Positions 5,115 through 6,757 of a stretch of DNA of 6,757 bases are shown here, in pieces. Position 1 is the first letter of the stretch. Each line of letters begins with the position of its first letter. The position numbers and the translations under genes were made by a program. The stretch comes from Candidatus Bipolaricaulota bacterium (GTDB lineage: Bacteria > Bipolaricaulota > Bipolaricaulia > Bipolaricaulales > Bipolaricaulaceae): positions 1 through 6,757 of the forward strand of contig JACIWM010000066.1 of the NCBI GenBank assembly GCA_014360945.1, written 5' to 3'. The notes under the pieces are model-generated. The model was not told where the DNA came from, ran no database searches, and saw only the letters and a program-made list of their open reading frames with translations.

Positions 5115-5927
5115 ATGCGTTGTTTGAGCAAAGCATTATGCGTAACATTCTTGGGCCTTTTTCTTTCCGGATGTTTTTGGGTCCGGCCGGAGCCGTCCTT
5201 GAGCCCGGTAGGAAAGAAGATCCTCCTTCCTCTCTACATCTACCCCATGTGGTGGGACGCGGATCTATACAAGTGGGACGAAGTGGCGGCAGCCGCGCGG
5301 GATGTGGAGATCTGGGCAATCATTAATCCCGCCAGCGGACCGGGTGGCCCGCCTAACTCCGACTACCAGCGCGGAATCGCTGACCTCCGTGCCGCCGGAA
5401 TCACCATGCTTGGTTATGTCTGGACCAACTACGGGGCCAAACCGATCGATGACGTAAAGAACGAGCTCGACATTTACGCTGAGCACTTCCTTCCCTTGGG
5501 TCTTTCCGGAATTTTCCTTGATGGGGTGAACTCCTCCGCCTCGTTGATCCCCTACTACGCCGAGCTCGAAAGTTACGCTCGGGAAAAGGGATTCCGTTGG
5601 GTCGTGTTGAACCCGGGCACCACCATCGCCGAGGAATACTTGGCCCAGAAGGTTGGTGACGTGATTGTGATCTTCGAGGACAACTACACAAACTTTCTGG
5701 CTCACACGTTCCCGGATTATGTCGGGCGCTATCCCTCAGAAAGGTTTGCCATCCTTATTTGGGGCGTGCCCGGGCTGGCCGAGGCCCGGGAAGCCCTGGC
5801 CCGTGCGCAAAAGATCGGGTTTATTCACTGCACCGATGATACGCCGCCCAACGAATGGGATACCCTCCCCTCCTTCTGGGAGGAATGGGTGGAGCTTTTC
5901 CGCCAACCCCTTTATTACCTGCCCTAG
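5115..5927 (+). CDS. Spherulation-specific family 4 (GH135-like) lipoprotein
   Basis: A 270-residue secreted lipoprotein. AAAGGAG (5103-5109) precedes ATG 5115; the frame opens upstream inside the permease gene, but the signal peptide fixes this start. Residues 1-20 form a lipoprotein signal ending in lipobox LSGC, with Cys20 as the lipidated residue, so it is membrane-anchored outside the cytoplasm. The mature part has the spherulin-4 pattern: ILLPLYIYP (36-44), IINPASGPG (69-77), GYVWTNYG (100-107), GIFLDGV (132-138), VLNPGT (164-169) and VIFEDNY (185-191). The related fungal GH135 enzyme Sph3 cleaves N-acetylgalactosamine-containing exopolysaccharide on a TIM barrel. Asp136 and Glu188 correspond to catalytic acids of that group, but the acid normally next to the Asp is Gly137 here. 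Activity may therefore be altered or lost. Its operon mates suggest an envelope or exopolysaccharide role. Confidence 0.82.
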   Translation: MRCLSKALCVTFLGLFLSGCFWVRPEPSLSPVGKKILLPLYIYPMWWDADLYKWDEVAAAARDVEIWAIINPASGPGGPPNSDYQRGIADLRAAGITMLGYVWTNYGAKPIDDVKNELDIYAEHFLPLGLSGIFLDGVNSSASLIPYYAELESYAREKGFRWVVLNPGTTIAEEYLAQKVGDVIVIFEDNYTNFLAHTFPDYVGRYPSERFAILIWGVPGLAEAREALARAQKIGFIHCTDDTPPNEWDTLPSFWEEWVELFRQPLYYLP

Positions 5928-6562
5928 CGGGGGACTTTCTCCCAGTCCGCAAGGAACCGGGCGATCCCCTGGTCGGTGAGGGGGTGCTGGAAAAGCCTTT
6001 TCAAAACAACATAAGGCACGGTAGCAATCGGGGCCCCCAAGGTGGCGGCAGCTACCACATGTCCCGGATGCCGGATACTTGCGACGATGACCTTCGTGGG
6101 AAATTCGTAATTTCGAAAGATCTGGAGGATCTCGGCCACCACGCTCATCCCATCCCCGCCGTGGTCGTCGATGCGGCCCACGAAGGGCGAGACGTAGTCT
6201 GCCCCGCATTTGGCGGCCAAAAGGGCCTGGGGCGCGGAAAAAACCAGGGTCACGTTGGTCTTTATTCCCAAAGCCTTGAGCCTTTTCACGGCCTTGAGGC
6301 CCTCCACGGTGAGGGGGATTTTGATCACGATGTTGTCCGCAATTTTCGCGAGTTCCTGGGCTTCCCGGACCATACCTTCCTCATCCTGGGCCACCACCTC
6401 CGCGGAGACCGGGCCCCGCACAAGCTCACAGATTTCCCGCAACACCTCATGGAACGGCTTTCCCGCCTGGGCCATCAGAGTGGGATTAGTGGTGACCCCG
6501 TCAATTAGCCACGCGAATTCCCGGATCTCCTCCACCTTCGCCGTGTCCAAATAGATCTCCAT
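5924..6562 (-). CDS. tal: Transaldolase, small TalC/fructose-6-phosphate-aldolase-like type
   Basis: A 212-residue class I aldolase of the short transaldolase family, a cytosolic enzyme moving a dihydroxyacetone unit between sugar phosphates in the non-oxidative pentose phosphate pathway. ATG 6562 is preferred: GGAGG (6572-6568 on the minus strand) lies five bases before it, whereas an upstream in-frame TTG at 6574 overlaps that binding site. Visible motifs are IYLDTA, GVTTNPTL, the Schiff-base segment VIKIPLT (its Lys), KTNVTLVFS, ADYVSPFVGRIDD and ASIRHP. The SPFVGR segment carries Phe where E. coli fructose-6-phosphate aldolase has Tyr131, which points to true transaldolase rather than fructose-6-phosphate aldolase activity. 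It ends convergently with the lipoprotein gene, sharing CTAG, and is divergent from lemA. Confidence 0.93.
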   Translation of the reverse strand: MEIYLDTAKVEEIREFAWLIDGVTTNPTLMAQAGKPFHEVLREICELVRGPVSAEVVAQDEEGMVREAQELAKIADNIVIKIPLTVEGLKAVKRLKALGIKTNVTLVFSAPQALLAAKCGADYVSPFVGRIDDHGGDGMSVVAEILQIFRNYEFPTKVIVASIRHPGHVVAAATLGAPIATVPYVVLKRLFQHPLTDQGIARFLADWEKVPR

Positions 6563-6598
6563 GCTCACCTCCAAAGGGCGAATTTACCCGATTCCCGG

Positions 6599-6604
6599 TA
6601 GAAT
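6599..6604 (+). promoter_or_regulatory. Candidate -10 box for the LemA-family gene
   Basis: TAGAAT (6599-6604) matches the -10 consensus at 5 of 6 positions, 19 bases before the LemA start, in the 61-base gap between the divergent transaldolase and lemA genes. No good -35 hexamer is present at the usual distance. The minus-strand promoter for the transaldolase gene must lie in the same gap or further right; only a poor TAAATT (6586-6581) is seen. Confidence 0.3.
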
Positions 6605-6623
6605 GTGGTCACAAGGAGGGGCA

Positions 6624-6757
6624 ATGGCCATCGTCGGTTGGGCGATTCTGGGGGCTGTGGCTGTAATTCTCATTTGGGTGGCGTACACCTACAACAAGCT
6701 TGTGCGGCTGCAGGTGCGGGCGGAGGAGGCCTGGCGCGGAATCGATACCCTTTTGCG
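6624..6757 (+). CDS. lemA: LemA family protein, 3' end outside window
   Basis: The first 44 codons of a LemA-family gene. ATG 6624 has AAGGAGG (6613-6619) four bases upstream. Residues 3-21 are a hydrophobic membrane anchor, followed by TYNKLVRLQVRAEEAW and GIDTLL. This matches the LemA signature in which the anchor is followed by YN.LV.L...V.EAW..ID and then a long helical domain. LemA proteins are membrane-anchored helical-bundle proteins of poorly defined role, often beside TPM-domain or HtpX-type protease genes. The remainder and the downstream partner are beyond the window. Confidence 0.85.
   Translation, partial: MAIVGWAILGAVAVILIWVAYTYNKLVRLQVRAEEAWRGIDTLL

Noticed and set aside
4159..5127. 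Plus-strand open frame of 322 codons within the permease gene
   Set aside because: It is a shifted frame of the permease, rich in Pro, Arg and Ser, without domain signals.
5855..6508. Plus-strand open frame of 217 codons antisense to the transaldolase
   Set aside because: The minus strand encodes a complete transaldolase with catalytic motifs and a good ribosome binding site; the plus-strand frame has neither.

Overview
The window reads as chromosomal DNA from a GC-rich bacterium. Most genes look well above 60% G+C by eye, with tight spacing, 4-base and 35-base gene overlaps and strong AAGGAGG-type ribosome binding sites. The gene set suggests a deep-branching, possibly anaerobic or thermophilic lineage: an MtnA with a class II aldolase, a short Nif3-family protein, a small single-domain transaldolase, LemA and a spherulin-4-type lipoprotein. 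Candidatus Bipolaricaulota/Acetothermia or a similar phylum is one guess. Nothing in the window fixes the taxonomy.

Region by region: (1) 1-971 is the 3' part of mtnA, and 937-1533 is an overlapping fuculose-phosphate-aldolase-like class II aldolase. The pair fits salvage of methylthioadenosine and/or 5'-deoxyadenosine by the DHAP shunt. (2) About 1680-2952 is clearly more AT-rich. It holds a 70-residue small protein and an overlapping cytosolic Clp-fold serine proteinase of the SDH/SppA-like type. A 14-bp perfect palindrome lies over a possible -10 box at its front, and a hairpin followed by five Ts lies at its end. It looks like a self-contained, probably acquired two-gene cassette. (3) 3132-5927 is a rightward operon: a Nif3-family metal-binding protein, an MFS exporter-type permease joined to it by an ATGA overlap, and a spherulin-4/GH135-like lipoprotein 22 bases downstream. 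(4) 5924-6562 on the minus strand is a small transaldolase meeting the lipoprotein gene tail to tail over CTAG. (5) 6624 to the end is the start of a LemA-family gene, divergent from the transaldolase gene.

The housekeeping genes link to central carbon metabolism: the aldolase would yield DHAP, and the transaldolase works in the non-oxidative pentose phosphate pathway. The lipoprotein and permease point to the cell envelope. The least explained part is the AT-rich protease cassette. No tRNA, rRNA, CRISPR array, transposase or integrase was seen.
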